From Fructobacillus apis (GTDB taxonomy: Bacteria > Bacillota > Bacilli > Lactobacillales > Lactobacillaceae), in assembly GCF_023893635.1 (NCBI RefSeq), contig NZ_JAMWYK010000001.1:62001-126000 (forward strand): a stretch of DNA of 64,000 bases. Reading direction: 5' to 3'. Under the pieces are notes generated by a model. That model was given only the letters and a program-made list of their open reading frames with translations. It did not search any database and was not told the DNA's origin. A program made the position numbers and the translations under genes. Every line of letters begins with the position of its first letter. Position 1 is the first letter of the stretch. Positions 34,231-43,060 of the stretch are shown one piece after another.

Positions 34231-34332
34231 CCAGGCAGACACGGCCATTCCTTAGTCCATTGTCCCAGGCAATCACGGCCATTCCTTAGTCCCTTGCCCC
34301 AGGCAAACACGGTCTTTTCTTAGTCCATCGAC
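34231..34332. repeat. Three 34-bp tandem repeats spanning the trmN6 stop codon
   Basis: Units at 34231-34264, 34265-34298 and 34299-34332 share CCAGGCAxxCACGG, then a T-rich block, CTTAGTCC and a TxG end. A fourth degenerate unit may precede them. The last unit contains the stop and last codons of trmN6, so the array looks like tandem duplication of the gene's 3' end. Confidence 0.8.
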
Positions 34333-35087
34333 CAAGGTGCACCGTACAGGATTTCTTCGACCTGCTTCGTGTAGTCGTTTTGATCCGTGTAGGCCACGAT
34401 TGGTGGCAGAATCTTCACCCCACCGGGACGGCCCTGCTTGATGGCTTCAACCAAGACCATGTTGGCCTCCCGGTCCGCCTTTCCATAAACAAACTGCACG
34501 TGCTTCACTTCGAGTCCGTGGTCGGACAGAGCGGCGAAGATGTCGCCGAGTCGTTCCGGACGGTGGACCATAAAGAACTTCCCCTTGTTTTTAAGTAGCT
34601 TGTTGGCAACCTGGGCCAAGGCCGGCAGGTCAATTGCCACCTCGTGGCGGGCAATCTGGTAGTGCTCGTCCTCGTTTTGCTTGGTCGTTTCCTTTACGGG
34701 GAAGTAAGGGGGATTGCAGAGAACCGTATCAACGGAACCAGGCTTCACCTGGCCGAAGACGTCCTTCATATCGGAGTGAACGACGGAAACCCGGTCGTCC
34801 ATGTCGTTCAAGGCGACCGAACGAGCGGCCATCTTGGCTAAATCTTCTTGGATTTCGACTAACCGGACCTCGCCAGTGACTTTTTTAGCGTAAAAGAGAC
34901 CAACGGCACCTGTTCCGGCACCGAGGTCCACCGTAAGCCCCCGCCCCTTCTTGTTTGGGTTGGCAAAGTAGGCAAGCAAAACCGCGTCCAGTGAATAGGA
35001 AAACATGTCTGGATTTTGAATGATGGAAACGCCCTGCGATGGCAGACCATCCAGGCGTTCACCCGCTTTTAATTCCGCTTGATTCAT
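34320..35087 (-). CDS. trmN6: tRNA1(Val) (adenine37-N6)-methyltransferase-like protein
   Basis: A 255-aa class I SAM methyltransferase of the TrmN6/YabB type. The SAM site is VDLGAGTGAVGLFYAKK near 53. The catalytic CNPPYF motif of amino-group N-methyltransferases is near 126. A basic region ends the protein. Its 3' end is embedded in a tandem repeat. The gene is divergent from plsC, with about 60 bp between. Confidence 0.88.
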   Translation of the reverse strand: MNQAELKAGERLDGLPSQGVSIIQNPDMFSYSLDAVLLAYFANPNKKGRGLTVDLGAGTGAVGLFYAKKVTGEVRLVEIQEDLAKMAARSVALNDMDDRVSVVHSDMKDVFGQVKPGSVDTVLCNPPYFPVKETTKQNEDEHYQIARHEVAIDLPALAQVANKLLKNKGKFFMVHRPERLGDIFAALSDHGLEVKHVQFVYGKADREANMVLVEAIKQGRPGGVKILPPIVAYTDQNDYTKQVEEILYGAPWSMD

Positions 35088-35150
35088 TTGCCTTTGTCCC
35101 CTTTTACAAGTAAAATTAGAAAGTTAAGTCATACAGAAAGGGACAAGCAT

Positions 35151-35780
35151 ATGTTTTATCGCTTTATCCGGGTCTTTACTGTGACCTTGGTTTCTATTAT
35201 AAACGGACGGACGTATTATTTGAACAAGAACCGTCTGCCAAAAGATACAAATTACATCCTGGCGGCCACGCACCGTACTTGGTGGGACCCCATCTGGTTC
35301 GCCATGGCGGCCTACCCAAAGAAGTTTATCTTCATGGCAAAGAAGGAATTGTTTAAAAACTTCTTCGCTCGCAAGTTGATTACGGCTTTGGGCGCTTTCC
35401 CGGTTGACCGCAAGAACGCTGGTTCCGACGTGATTCGTATTCCGGTTTCCGAACTGAAGACGGGCGACCGTTCGCTCATCATGTTCCCCACTGGTTCACG
35501 TCACTCACAGAAGTTGAAGTCCGGTTCCATTTTGATTGCTAAGCTGTCAGGTAAGCCAATCGTGCCAGCCGTTTACCAAGGCCCCGTGAAGTTTGCGGAT
35601 ATGTTCAAGCGCAAGCGCGTCACGATGAACTTCGGTGAACCAATCTACGTCGACATCAAAGGCAAGTTGACCGACGAAGTCGTTGCCGAATACAACGACA
35701 AGATTGAAAACGCCTACAAGGAATTGGATAAGGAAATCGATCCGAACTGGCAGTACGTTGACCCTAAGGCGAAGAAGTAA
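35151..35780 (+). CDS. plsC: 1-acyl-sn-glycerol-3-phosphate acyltransferase
   Basis: A 209-aa membrane-associated acyltransferase that makes phosphatidic acid. The catalytic HX4D is His41-Asp46 in THRTWWD. The third motif reads MFPTGSRHS instead of the classical FPEGTRS, a variant shared, as far as I recall, by lactobacillar PlsC proteins. The C-terminal VPAVYQGP is conserved. ATG 35151 follows AGAAAGGGA. A longer in-frame start overlaps the trmN6 gene and is unlikely. Confidence 0.9.
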   Translation: MFYRFIRVFTVTLVSIINGRTYYLNKNRLPKDTNYILAATHRTWWDPIWFAMAAYPKKFIFMAKKELFKNFFARKLITALGAFPVDRKNAGSDVIRIPVSELKTGDRSLIMFPTGSRHSQKLKSGSILIAKLSGKPIVPAVYQGPVKFADMFKRKRVTMNFGEPIYVDIKGKLTDEVVAEYNDKIENAYKELDKEIDPNWQYVDPKAKK

Positions 35781-35831
35781 TTTCTTGTGTCACTGAACAT
35801 TCCAAATCAGAATGCCCATTATATGAAAACA

Positions 35832-35861
35832 AAAGCACCGAGCAATCCTGCTCGGTGCTTT
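35832..35861 (+). terminator. plsC terminator
   Basis: AAAGCACCGAG/CTCGGTGCTTT stem, 8-nt loop, then T-run. Confidence 0.85.
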
Positions 35862-35880
35862 TTACATTCCACCAAAGAAA

Positions 35881-35896
35881 AAAGCAGGCTCTCACC
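35881..35896 (-). terminator. yneF terminator
   Basis: AGCAGG/CCTGCT stem with a 6-nt loop and TTTTTT on the minus strand. Confidence 0.55.
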
Positions 35897-35914
35897 TGCT
35901 CGTTCTTAGCTAAA

Positions 35915-36136
35915 TTATTTCTTAGCGGCCTTTTGATTCTGGGCCTTCATTTGGCTCATCATCTGGTTCAACTTCTTTTGTGATGGCTTTTGGCCCATTG
36001 ACATCATCATGGACTTCATCATCTCTTCAGAAATTGGTGGGTTCTTTGCTAAGTATGACTTCATCGTGAAGCGTGCCAAGAAGAATCCTCCGAGCAAACC
36101 AACGACCAAGCCCAAAATACCAACTGGTACAAGCAT
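35915..36136 (-). CDS. yneF: YneF family protein (UPF0154)
   Basis: A 73-aa single-pass membrane protein. One N-terminal helix ([19 protein letters not shown]) is followed by a cytosolic Met/Lys/Gln-rich segment with the family pattern [29 protein letters not shown] (split across residues 32-61). Function is unknown. It is divergent from lexA, as is common in Firmicutes. Confidence 0.93.
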   Translation of the reverse strand: MLVPVGILGLVVGLLGGFFLARFTMKSYLAKNPPISEEMMKSMMMSMGQKPSQKKLNQMMSQMKAQNQKAAKK

Positions 36137-36258
36137 AGTGGTCTCCTTTATGACTAAAATCTAAGAATAAGTATAACACAGGGTGTGAGCAAACTTTTCA
36201 CGAATTTACACAAGGATACAAAAAGTAAAGAAATGTCTGCTATCTTAAGGAAATCTTA

Positions 36259-36298
36259 CGAACATGCGTTTGCTTTTTCGCCTTATTTTCGCTAGAAT
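36259..36298 (+). promoter_or_regulatory. lexA promoter with overlapping SOS box
   Basis: An SOS box CGAACATGCGTTTG (36259-36272) fits the Gram-positive consensus CGAAC-N4-GTTYG. Promoter TTGCTT (36270-36275), 17-bp spacer, TAGAAT (36293-36298). The box overlaps the -35 hexamer, so LexA would repress its own gene by blocking polymerase. Confidence 0.85.
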
Positions 36299-36330
36299 TA
36301 AGGCAGTATTAATGAGATGGGAAGAACATT

Positions 36331-36963
36331 ATGGGATCTGATTCAAAACAAATTCAAGTACTCCGCTTCATTCACGAATACCAATCGAAGAACGGCTTTC
36401 CGCCAACGATTCGAGAAATTGGTGAACACGTGGGGTTGTCCTCTTCTTCAACGATTCACGGTCACATCGAACGATTGATTAAGAATGGTTACCTCTTGAA
36501 GAAGGGTGAAAAGACAAAGGCCCGCGCCATTGAAGTGACGGCCAAGGGATTTGAGATGCTCGGTATTTCATCAAACGCCGGTAAGATTCCGGTGCTTGGT
36601 TTGGTAACGGCTGGTCAACCAATTTTGGCGGTTGAGCAAGAGGCCGAAGAGTTCTTCCCTATCCCAGAAAACTTGATTCCATACGACGGGGACTTGTTCA
36701 TGTTGAACGTCCGCGGGGAATCCATGATTAACATTGGTATTTTGGACGGCGACAAGGTGATTGTGCGTCGCCAGCAAACGGCCGACAACGGTGATATCGT
36801 CGTGGCGATGAACGATGACGACGAAGCGACGGTGAAGCGTTTCTTCCAAGAAGGAAACCACTACCGCTTGCAGCCGGAAAACGATACGATGGCGCCAATC
36901 ATTTTGGACCAGGTATCCATCCTCGGTAAGGTGGTGTCACTTTACCGTGATGCGATTTATTAA
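36331..36963 (+). CDS. lexA: SOS repressor LexA
   Basis: A 210-aa repressor of the DNA damage response. The winged HTH is at about 1-65 ([25 protein letters not shown]). The self-cleavage site is Ala94-Gly95 in LVTAGQP, and the Ser/Lys dyad is Ser131 (RGESM) and Lys169 (ATVKRFF). All residues needed for RecA-stimulated autocleavage are present. It is autoregulated through the SOS box at 36259. Confidence 0.98.
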   Translation: MGSDSKQIQVLRFIHEYQSKNGFPPTIREIGEHVGLSSSSTIHGHIERLIKNGYLLKKGEKTKARAIEVTAKGFEMLGISSNAGKIPVLGLVTAGQPILAVEQEAEEFFPIPENLIPYDGDLFMLNVRGESMINIGILDGDKVIVRRQQTADNGDIVVAMNDDDEATVKRFFQEGNHYRLQPENDTMAPIILDQVSILGKVVSLYRDAIY

Positions 36964-36980
36964 AATGAAAAAACAAAAAA

Positions 36981-36996
36981 CGAACCCTCGGGTTCG
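36981..36996 (+). terminator. lexA terminator
   Basis: CGAACCC and GGGTTCG form a tight hairpin with A-run before and eight T after. Confidence 0.8.
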
Positions 36997-37047
36997 TTTT
37001 TTTTAGGCCGTGATGCCAACTGCCCCACTGCAACGCAAATAAAAAAA

Positions 37048-37065
37048 GGACCGTTAGCGGTCCTT
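37048..37065 (-). terminator. ylbF-like gene terminator
   Basis: AGGACCG/CGGTCCT stem with a short loop and T-run on the minus strand. Usable from both sides. Confidence 0.75.
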
Positions 37066-37076
37066 TTTTATATTGC

Positions 37077-37433
37077 TTAAGCTTGGTGAGCTGCGGCGTA
37101 GCTTTCTGAAACAGGCTTCGTCACGATGTCGTTGATTTCACCGAGCAACGTGTTCAACACTTGTTCGGCAGCCATCAAGGCCTTGATCTTTTCGTTTGCT
37201 TGCACGTCCTTAGCAACGGCATCCCATTCCTTTTCTTGGTCAGGAGTTGGCGTTTGTTGTGCTTGCATCATCTTTTGGACAGTCATTTGAATCGTTTGGA
37301 ATTGCTTGAACAAATCCTTTGCTTCGTTGTCCCCTTGAACGGCGTCAAAGGCCGTCTTCCATGATTGGTACTGTTCCGTTTCCTTCAAAACGTTCGCCAT
37401 TTCGTTGGCGTTATCGTAAATATTAACTGACAT
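37077..37433 (-). CDS. YlbF/YmcA family regulator
   Basis: A 118-aa helical protein of the YlbF/YmcA (Com_YlbF) family, relatives of which act with YaaT on RNase Y and affect mRNA maturation and competence in Bacillus. It is Gln/Ala/Lys-rich with helix pattern QYQSWKTAFDAVQGDNEAKDL and an FKQFQTIQ stretch typical of YlbF. ATG 37433 with AAAGGATA is preferred to an in-frame codon nine residues upstream. It lies downstream of the PBP gene. Confidence 0.85.
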   Translation of the reverse strand: MSVNIYDNANEMANVLKETEQYQSWKTAFDAVQGDNEAKDLFKQFQTIQMTVQKMMQAQQTPTPDQEKEWDAVAKDVQANEKIKALMAAEQVLNTLLGEINDIVTKPVSESYAAAHQA

Positions 37434-37475
37434 GTTTAAATATCCTTTCCAATCTATCAATGGCAGTGGTTCAGC

Positions 37476-39545
37476 TTAACCGCCAAACCATCCACTAATA
37501 GTATCCCACACTTTATTTGCACCGGCAACAGTTGTGTTAATCCCATTTTGAATGTTTTCCTTGGCGTTATCGGCCCAAGTATTCTGGGTGTCTTGTTGCT
37601 TGTCCTTCTGCCCTTCTTGACTGGCATCAGCGACGGTGAAACTGCTTTCTTCCGTGTTCGGAATAATCTGACCCATTGAGGTCTTCACCAGGTTACCGAT
37701 CGTTGACATCAAACCGATTGGCAATGACGAATGGTTATCTTCAATCCCTTCCCAAGAAACTTGCACGACATCGTTGGTATAGGCAACGGCCCATGAATCC
37801 TTTGATGAGTTTGAGTTATTTGGGGTGTTTGGGTTTTCCGTCGTACCAGTCTTACCGGCGATCTTGTACTTATCTGGCGCAGCACCAGCACCGGTACCCT
37901 TGTAGTAAGTACCAAGCATCATCTTGGTCATCTTGTTGGCAACGGACTTGGAGAAGAGCTGCTCTTGCTTAGCCTTTGGCTTGTCGACGATGACGTTACC
38001 GGAAGCATCCACCACCTTCGTGATGTAGTGGGCTTCGGACATCTTTCCTTCGTTGGCAAAGGCCGTGTAGGCACTGGCCATTTGTTGTGGTGAAACCCCG
38101 TTCGTCAAACCACCGAGGGCCAATGCGAAGTTCTTATCGTTTGGTGAGAGGTTCAAACCAAACTTCTTACCCCATGAGTAACCCGTGTTTACGCCCATCT
38201 TGTTCAACAAGTAGACGGCTGGAATGTTGTAAGAACGTTCCAGGGCTTCGTACATTGGGATGTCACCCGTTTCAACGTTCAAGGCGTTGTTTGGTGAGTA
38301 GTTGTTCGTACCGAAGTTCATCTTCTTGTTCGGTAGTTTCTCGTTAATGGAGTGACCAGCGATAACGGCTGGCGTGTAAACGACCAGCGGCTTGATGATA
38401 GAACCTGGTTGCAACTGTGACTGGTTAGCACGGTTGAACCCACGGTACGTGTGGGTGGTGTTTCGACCACCGATGACGGCGCGAACCCCACCAGTCTTGG
38501 CGTTCAAGACAACCGTGGCGGCTTCAGCCTCGGATTGGTTTCCAAAGAGGTTGCCCTTTTGGTAATCCTTTTGCAAGTTGTCTTGGTCCTTTTGGTTCAA
38601 GGTCGTGTAAATCTTGTAACCCTTGTTCATGATGTCCTTTTCGGACAAGCCGTACTTGTTAATGGCTTCGTTGATCACGGAGTCAAAGAACCAAGGGTAA
38701 CGATAAGATTCCTCACCGGTGTAGTTGTCGGACAAGACGATTTCTTGGGCCTTGGCGTTTTGTGCCTCGGACTTTGAAATCTTCTTGTTTTCATACATCG
38801 TTTGGATGACCAGGTTCCGACGGTTCTTTGAACGGGTTGGGTTATCGATTGGGTTGAATCCGGATGGGTTCGTCAGCATTCCCGCCAACGTGGCCGCTTG
38901 TTCCGTGTTCAACTCAGAAGCGTGCACACCGAAGTAACGTTCGGAGGCATCTTCAACACCCCAGACACCGTGACCGAACCAGGCGTTGTTCATGTACATC
39001 GTTAAGATGTCGTCCTTGGAATAGTTCTTTTCGACCTGGACGGACAAGAAGATTTCCTTGAACTTACGACTAAAGGTTTGGTCCTGCGTCAAGTAGGCGT
39101 TCTTCACCAACTGCTGGGTCAAGGTTGAACCACCACCGGAGATGATGTTGGAACCGGTGAGCTTGTTCTTTAACAAGAGGAAACCGGCGCGGGCCAGTCC
39201 CTTCACAGAGAAACCGTGTTCCTTGTAGAAGTCCCGGTCCTCGATGGACAGTACCGCGTTACGCAAGTTTGGTGAGATTTGATCGTACTTCACGTACGTT
39301 CCCTTCTGTGAATAAAGGGAACCCGCCTTATCCCCTGCGTTGTCGTAGACGTCTGTCGTCTGTGACAAAGAGGATTGGAGGTTTTCGACGTGGGCGTTCT
39401 TTGCGTTGACCACACCATAAACGGATGCGGCGGCGAAGAAGGCCATCACGACGACGATGATCAGACGACCGAGTTGGTATCGGTTCCAGACCGGAGCCAC
39501 ACTCTTCCAAAGAGCCGTCTTTTTAAGTGAAAATGTTTTTTTCAT
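37476..39545 (-). CDS. Class A penicillin-binding protein (PBP1A type)
   Basis: A 689-aa bifunctional peptidoglycan synthase. It has a cytosolic basic N-terminus, one membrane anchor (about 28-48), a glycosyltransferase family 51 domain with catalytic Glu in LSIEDRDFYKEHG, and a transpeptidase domain with SxxK Ser in GSIIKPLV, SYN in ERSYNIPAV, and KTGTTE. The extracellular end is Gln/Asp/Asn-rich. ATG 39545 is preferred to a codon nine residues upstream. It sits upstream of the ylbF-like gene, 42 bp apart. Confidence 0.95.
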   Translation of the reverse strand: MKKTFSLKKTALWKSVAPVWNRYQLGRLIIVVVMAFFAAASVYGVVNAKNAHVENLQSSLSQTTDVYDNAGDKAGSLYSQKGTYVKYDQISPNLRNAVLSIEDRDFYKEHGFSVKGLARAGFLLLKNKLTGSNIISGGGSTLTQQLVKNAYLTQDQTFSRKFKEIFLSVQVEKNYSKDDILTMYMNNAWFGHGVWGVEDASERYFGVHASELNTEQAATLAGMLTNPSGFNPIDNPTRSKNRRNLVIQTMYENKKISKSEAQNAKAQEIVLSDNYTGEESYRYPWFFDSVINEAINKYGLSEKDIMNKGYKIYTTLNQKDQDNLQKDYQKGNLFGNQSEAEAATVVLNAKTGGVRAVIGGRNTTHTYRGFNRANQSQLQPGSIIKPLVVYTPAVIAGHSINEKLPNKKMNFGTNNYSPNNALNVETGDIPMYEALERSYNIPAVYLLNKMGVNTGYSWGKKFGLNLSPNDKNFALALGGLTNGVSPQQMASAYTAFANEGKMSEAHYITKVVDASGNVIVDKPKAKQEQLFSKSVANKMTKMMLGTYYKGTGAGAAPDKYKIAGKTGTTENPNTPNNSNSSKDSWAVAYTNDVVQVSWEGIEDNHSSLPIGLMSTIGNLVKTSMGQIIPNTEESSFTVADASQEGQKDKQQDTQNTWADNAKENIQNGINTTVAGANKVWDTISGWFGG

Positions 39546-39617
39546 CTCGATTCCTAACAGCCATAAGGCCAAAAACGTCTGAATCAGACTTTGCTAAGAA
39601 AAACGAATTTTCTAGAA

Positions 39618-41309
39618 TTACATTTCTTTTGGTGCAGAAACGCCCAAAATCTGCAAAGAAGCAGAAAGCGTGTCTGAAACGGCCGCAACTAATGCCAAAC
39701 GACCGTTCTTGTTTTCGTCATCAGCCAAGATCTTTGAGTTGGCGTAGTACTTGTTGAAGGTACGGGCCAAGTGCAAGGCGAACTTTGCGACGATGGATGG
39801 TTCGCGGTTTAGAAAGGCACGGCGAACCGTCTTAGGGAATTCGTTCAACGTGGTGATCGTATCCCAGGTTGCGGCGTCATCCAAGCTGATGTTTGACGTA
39901 TCCACTTCGACTCCTGCCTTACGCAAGATGGATTGGGCACGGGCATTCGTGTATTGCACGTATGGTCCCGTATCACCTTCGAAGCGAACCACTTCTTCAA
40001 TCTTGAAGTCGAAGTTGTTCGTCCGGTCGTTCATCAAATCGTGGAAGACCACGGCTCCGGCCCCAACTTCTTCGGCCACTTGGTCCTTGTTGGCCAACGT
40101 TGGGTTCTTTTCTTCGATTTGCTTCAAGGCCAACTCGTGGGCGTCGTCCAACACGTCCTTCAACAAGACCACGTCACCCTTACGAGTGGACATCTTCTTA
40201 CCGTTAAAGGTGATCAAACCGAATGGAATGTGTTCCACGTCGTCTGCCCATGGCAAATCAAGGAGTGAGAGCACAGCCTTCAATTGTTGGAAGTGTTCAC
40301 GTTGTTCCCCACCAACCACGTAGAGTGACTTGGCGAAGTTGTATTCGTCCTTACGGTACATGGCAGCGGCCAAGTCACGCGTCATGTAGAGCGTGGCACC
40401 GTCGGTACGCTTGATCATGGCAGGTGTCAGGTTTTCGTTCACCTTTGAGAGGTCAACGATTTGGGCACCCTGTGATTCTTCCAAGAGGTCCTTGTCTTCC
40501 AAGGCCTTGACCACGCGGTCCATCTTGTCGTTGTAGAAGGCTTCTCCATTGTAGGAATCAAAGGTGATGCCCAAACGGTCGTAGATTTCCGTGAATTCCT
40601 TTAAGGATTCTTCACGGAACCAGGCCCAGAGCTTATGGGCTTCTGGATCACCGTCTTCCAACTTCTTGAACCAGGCACGACCCTCGTCGTCCAATTCAGG
40701 GTTTTCCTTGGCCTTGTCATGGAATTCCACGTAGTACTTCAAGAGCGTGGCGATTGGGTCTGCCTTCACTTCTTCTTCAGAACCCCAGGTCTTGTAAGCG
40801 TAGATCAACTTACCGAACTGTGTTCCCCAGTCACCTAAGTGGTTAATCTTCACGGGGTTGTAGCCGTTCTTAGCTGACAAGTTAGCCAAAGCGTTTCCGA
40901 TAACCGTTGAACGCAAGTGTCCCATGGACATTGGCTTGGCGATGTTTGGTGATGACATGTCCAAGGCGATGTTTGCGCCCTTTCCATCATCGTTTTGACC
41001 GTAGTCCAAGCCGGCAGCCAAGACCGTCTTCAACGTTTGCGCCGTCACTTCCTTCTTGTCCAAGAAGAAGTTGATGTAAGGTCCCGTGGCCACGACTTTT
41101 TCGAAGGCGGACTGGTCGATGTTTTCAACCAATTCAGCGGCGATCATTTGTGGCGCCTTCTTCAAAACCTTAGCGAGTGTAAAAGTCGGAAACGCCACGT
41201 CCCCAAGCTTGGCGTCCTTTGGTGCTTCAAGCTTTGACGTGATGTCTGCTGGTGCTAAATCTGGTAGTACAGCCGAAAGTGCTGTAATCACTGTTTGATG
41301 TTCTGCCAT
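39618..41309 (-). CDS. argS: Arginine--tRNA ligase
   Basis: A 563-aa class I synthetase. The HIGH-like motif is MGHLRST near 130, after SPNIAKPMS. The KMSK equivalent is KKMSTRKGD near 376. The C-terminal DALR anticodon-binding domain ends the protein. Its mRNA is preceded by a T-box leader, so expression should rise when uncharged tRNA-Arg accumulates. Confidence 0.97.
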   Translation of the reverse strand: MAEHQTVITALSAVLPDLAPADITSKLEAPKDAKLGDVAFPTFTLAKVLKKAPQMIAAELVENIDQSAFEKVVATGPYINFFLDKKEVTAQTLKTVLAAGLDYGQNDDGKGANIALDMSSPNIAKPMSMGHLRSTVIGNALANLSAKNGYNPVKINHLGDWGTQFGKLIYAYKTWGSEEEVKADPIATLLKYYVEFHDKAKENPELDDEGRAWFKKLEDGDPEAHKLWAWFREESLKEFTEIYDRLGITFDSYNGEAFYNDKMDRVVKALEDKDLLEESQGAQIVDLSKVNENLTPAMIKRTDGATLYMTRDLAAAMYRKDEYNFAKSLYVVGGEQREHFQQLKAVLSLLDLPWADDVEHIPFGLITFNGKKMSTRKGDVVLLKDVLDDAHELALKQIEEKNPTLANKDQVAEEVGAGAVVFHDLMNDRTNNFDFKIEEVVRFEGDTGPYVQYTNARAQSILRKAGVEVDTSNISLDDAATWDTITTLNEFPKTVRRAFLNREPSIVAKFALHLARTFNKYYANSKILADDENKNGRLALVAAVSDTLSASLQILGVSAPKEM

Positions 41310-41337
41310 AATTTCTTCCTATCTTTCTTTTTAAAAA

Positions 41338-41529
41338 GAGGACCCGCCCCTCCATGTGTCATGAAGAGACGAGCCCTGCCCGCGGTACCACTCTAATAGT
41401 CGGTTGCCCAACCACTTTTTATGAAAATGTTGTTGCTCTCAGAAAAAGTGGCGCGGGTCAGGAGGACTTCCAAGCTTTCACCAACCGCTTGGTCACTGTC
41501 TAAGGCCTACCTGCCTTCTTCTTTTTCTG
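41338..41529 (-). promoter_or_regulatory. T-box riboswitch upstream of argS
   Basis: The T-box core AGAGTGGTACCGCG is at 41381-41394 on the minus strand. UGGU would pair with a tRNA having discriminator A, which fits tRNA-Arg. A GGTTGGTGAAAGCTTGG element at the stem I position and a 9-bp CCACTTTTT/AAAAAGTGG hairpin lie upstream. A G-rich terminator ending in CTCTTTTT lies downstream. A CGC within the leader could be the Arg specifier, but this is not certain. It begins directly after the DUF2187 stop. Confidence 0.85.
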
Positions 41530-41781
41530 TTATTTTTCTTCTTCAGGTGCTGCTTCTTGAATCACTTCGACATCGTCCATCTTGACAACACCACGGTGGT
41601 TCATTTCGTTCACAGCAGGCTGGTCAGCTGGGTCGTTTTCGGTAATTTCAACGAGTAATGCGTTGTCGTAAACCTTTTCGACCTTTCCAGTAAAGGGCTT
41701 TTCCAAATTGCCATAGGCAGGTGCCAACAAGATGTCACCTACATGGTACTTTGCTGCTTTTTCTTCGTCTGTTTTAGCCAT
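41530..41781 (-). CDS. DUF2187 family protein
   Basis: An 83-aa small acidic protein with a KOW/SH3-like core of the DUF2187 (YkvS-like) family: YHVGDILLAPAYGNLEKPFTG, then VEKVYDNALLVEIT and HRGVVKMDDVEVI. The ends are charged. Function unknown. It lies directly ahead of the argS T-box, which may share its transcript or promoter region. Confidence 0.8.
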   Translation of the reverse strand: MAKTDEEKAAKYHVGDILLAPAYGNLEKPFTGKVEKVYDNALLVEITENDPADQPAVNEMNHRGVVKMDDVEVIQEAAPEEEK

Positions 41782-41821
41782 GTCAGCCTCCCTTTTCGAT
41801 TAGGTATTTATTATACCATAT

Positions 41822-43057
41822 TTACCGCTGTTCTTGAATATCAGCGACTTGTTTTAAAATCTCTTTTGCGATGGCCAACTTGGAAGCGGGCCCGGCCTCG
41901 ATGGGCGCTAAGCCATCGCGAACCATCGTGACCACGTTGGTGTCCTTGTCAAAGCCAGCGCCGGCCTTGGTCACGTCGTTCCCAACGATCATGTCGGCGT
42001 TCTTCTTTTGAAGTTTGGCCGTGGCGTTTTCAAGCAGGTCCTTGGTCTCAGCTGCGAAGCCAACGACGATTTGTCCCGGCTTCTTGGCCATCCCCACCGT
42101 CTTCAAGATGTCGGGGTTTTGCACGAGGTCCAAGGTCAGACCGTCGTCGTCCCCCTGCTTCTTCACTTTGTCTGTGAAAGGCTCTTTCAAGCGGTAGTCA
42201 GAAACGGCTGCGGCCGAGATGAAGACGTCGGCATCAACCATCGCTTCTTGCACGGCAGAAAGCATCGCTTCGGCACTTTCGGCAATCCGCACTTTAATCC
42301 CAGCGTTGCAGTCTCGCTTGACTGAAGCGACCAAAGTCACGTCCGCACCAGCCAACCGCGCCGCTTCCGCTAACGCGTAGCCCATCTTACCAGACGAGCG
42401 GTTGGTCAAAAAGCGAACGGGGTCGATGGGCTCGCGCGTTCCGCCTGCCGTGATGACCACCTTTTGCCCCTTTAAGTGGCTCAGGATTTCGTCTTCAGCA
42501 GAACGTTCGTTTAACTCCTCTTCCACCTGACTCACAATCGTGTTGAGTTCAGCAAGGCGCCCCTTGGCTTCGTAGCCTTCGGCCAAGAAGCCAGTATCGG
42601 GTTCGACCAATGAGAAGCCGTCTGAGATCAGCGTGTTCACGTTTCGTGCCGTCGCCGGGTTCGCCCACATCTGATCGTTCATGGCGGGTGCCATGACCTT
42701 CACGGGTGCAGCCGAGGCGAGGATGGTTTCGAGTAACACGTTATCCGCAATGCCATTGGCCATTTTAGCCAGCGTGTTGGCCGTGGCGGGTGCCACAACC
42801 AGGGCGTCCGCCCAGCGGGCCAGTTGCACGTGGGCCACTTCGGCAGTTGCCGCCTGGGATTCGTCCGTCAACACGTCTTCTTTTGACAGGATGGCGAGTG
42901 TTTTAGCTGGAATGAAGCCTTCTGCGGCAGCCGTCATCACAACCTTCACGTTGGCGCCGCGCTTCTTAAAGGCGCGCACGAGTTCGGCGGCCTTGTAGGC
43001 GGCGATGCCACCAGTAACGGCTAAGAGTATGTTTTTGTCTGACAAAGTCTTTTTCAT
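41822..43057 (-). CDS. coaBC: Phosphopantothenoylcysteine decarboxylase / phosphopantothenate--cysteine ligase
   Basis: A 411-aa bifunctional enzyme for two middle steps of coenzyme A synthesis. The N-terminal CoaC flavoprotein domain shows LLAVTGGIAAYKAAELVR, PATANTLAKMANGIADNVL and the PAMNDQMW motif. The C-terminal CoaB domain shows ITAGGTREPIDPVRFLTN, SSGKMGYALAEAA and VGFAAET. It starts three bases after murE with an AAGGAT site inside the murE end. Confidence 0.97.
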   Translation of the reverse strand: MKKTLSDKNILLAVTGGIAAYKAAELVRAFKKRGANVKVVMTAAAEGFIPAKTLAILSKEDVLTDESQAATAEVAHVQLARWADALVVAPATANTLAKMANGIADNVLLETILASAAPVKVMAPAMNDQMWANPATARNVNTLISDGFSLVEPDTGFLAEGYEAKGRLAELNTIVSQVEEELNERSAEDEILSHLKGQKVVITAGGTREPIDPVRFLTNRSSGKMGYALAEAARLAGADVTLVASVKRDCNAGIKVRIAESAEAMLSAVQEAMVDADVFISAAAVSDYRLKEPFTDKVKKQGDDDGLTLDLVQNPDILKTVGMAKKPGQIVVGFAAETKDLLENATAKLQKKNADMIVGNDVTKAGAGFDKDTNVVTMVRDGLAPIEAGPASKLAIAKEILKQVADIQEQR

Positions 43058-43060
43058 GAC

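Noticed and set aside
35079-35150. Longer N-terminus for plsC
   Set aside because: The added 24 residues overlap the trmN6 start region and have no ribosome site, while ATG 35151 has one.
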